Assembly (NCBI GenBank): GCA_964396535.1
Contig: CAYNFT010000112.1
Location: 1 to 5,458 of the forward strand
Reading direction: 5' to 3'
Source: CAYNFT01 sp964396535
GTDB taxonomy: Bacteria; Chloroflexota; Dehalococcoidia; Dehalococcoidales; UBA2162
Length of the DNA: 5,458 nucleotides
Numbering within the stretch: the first letter of the stretch is position 1; every line of letters starts with the position of its first letter. Below are positions 5,231-5,458 of the stretch, piece by piece. A program made the position numbers and the translations under genes. The notes below the pieces were generated by a model. It was not told the DNA's origin and made no database searches. It worked only from the letters and a program-made list of their open reading frames with translations.

Positions 5231-5458
5231 TTAGCCGAGAATCTTCAGTGCCTCCTCTCTGTAGGCATCCATGAGATAAGGTATTCCAGTGATCCTGGCA
5301 CATTCTTCGGTCAGCGACATAAGGTGACGTCGGGTCATTGCGGGTACACTAAAGCATCTGGCGCCAGCCATTAGCTGCTGTAGTCCTACCTTTATCTTTT
5401 CAGAGTAGCTATAGATTCCAACGGCACCCAGAGGGATATTCTTCATTTCATCAGCACC
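5231..5458 (-). CDS. C-terminal fragment, probably an FMN-binding glutamate synthase domain protein (N-terminus outside window)
   Basis: The frame runs off the right edge of the window (GADEMKNIPLGAVGIYSY...) and ends at a TAA at 5231-5233, so only the last 75 residues are visible. The pattern IPLGAVGIYSYSEKIKVGLQQLMAGARCF, then LTEECARITGIPYLMDAYREEALKILG, resembles the C-terminal end of glutamate-synthase-domain (FMN-binding, GltB-like) proteins as I remember them. The catalytic FMN and iron-sulfur regions would lie upstream, outside the window. The ATG at 5446 is an internal Met, because the frame continues above it without a stop. If the call is right, the full protein would move electrons through FMN to 2-oxoglutarate and ammonia or glutamine chemistry. 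This is a family guess from the tail only; that the frame is coding is more certain. Confidence 0.55.
   Translation of the reverse strand, partial: GADEMKNIPLGAVGIYSYSEKIKVGLQQLMAGARCFSVPAMTRRHLMSLTEECARITGIPYLMDAYREEALKILG

Overview
The window looks like part of a genome from an anaerobic, uncultivated bacterium. My best guess is Chloroflexota (Dehalococcoidia-like). This rests on the style of the Glu-rich lipoprotein at the left end, a mid-range base composition, use of TTG and GTG starts, and an NfnA/NfnB (sulfide dehydrogenase/GltD-like) flavoprotein pair. The lineage is an inference from protein style, not a marker-gene result.

Layout, left to right. (1) Positions 1-1778, plus strand: a family-5 (peptide/nickel-type) ABC transporter substrate-binding lipoprotein. 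Its first few codons lie outside the window, and a strong stem-loop at 1811-1850 follows it. (2) Positions 1779-2161: a 383-base gap holding that terminator, a textbook sigma70-type promoter (TTGACA-17-TATAAT at 1922-1950) and a roughly 200-base leader with a tiny Trp-rich reading frame and two hairpins. (3) Positions 2162-4420, plus strand: a two-gene operon with a 21-base gap. It encodes a small NfnA/SudB-like FAD and [2Fe-2S] subunit and a large NfnB/SudA/GltD-like FAD, NADP and [4Fe-4S] subunit. (4) Positions 4421-4755: a 335-base gap mostly filled by a nested palindromic, MITE-like element at 4463-4646. (5) Positions 4756-5106, minus strand: a small unrecognised soluble protein with its own clear promoter at 5137-5165. 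(6) Positions 5231-5458, minus strand: the C-terminal end of a protein that resembles FMN-binding glutamate synthase domain proteins, separated from gene 5 by a long hairpin.

How the parts may work together. The two flavoprotein subunits should form one complex that passes electrons between NADP(H) and an iron-sulfur or ferredoxin-type partner. The large subunit keeps every expected motif. The small subunit keeps its flavin and [2Fe-2S] motifs but has lost the glycine-rich and DDGS-type motifs that normally bind NAD(H). That makes it the most interesting object in the window: it may be an Nfn-like complex without the usual NAD site. The glutamate-synthase-like fragment nearby could be a functional relative, but it lies on the other strand and is incomplete. 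I see no CRISPR array, rRNA, tRNA or transposase gene.
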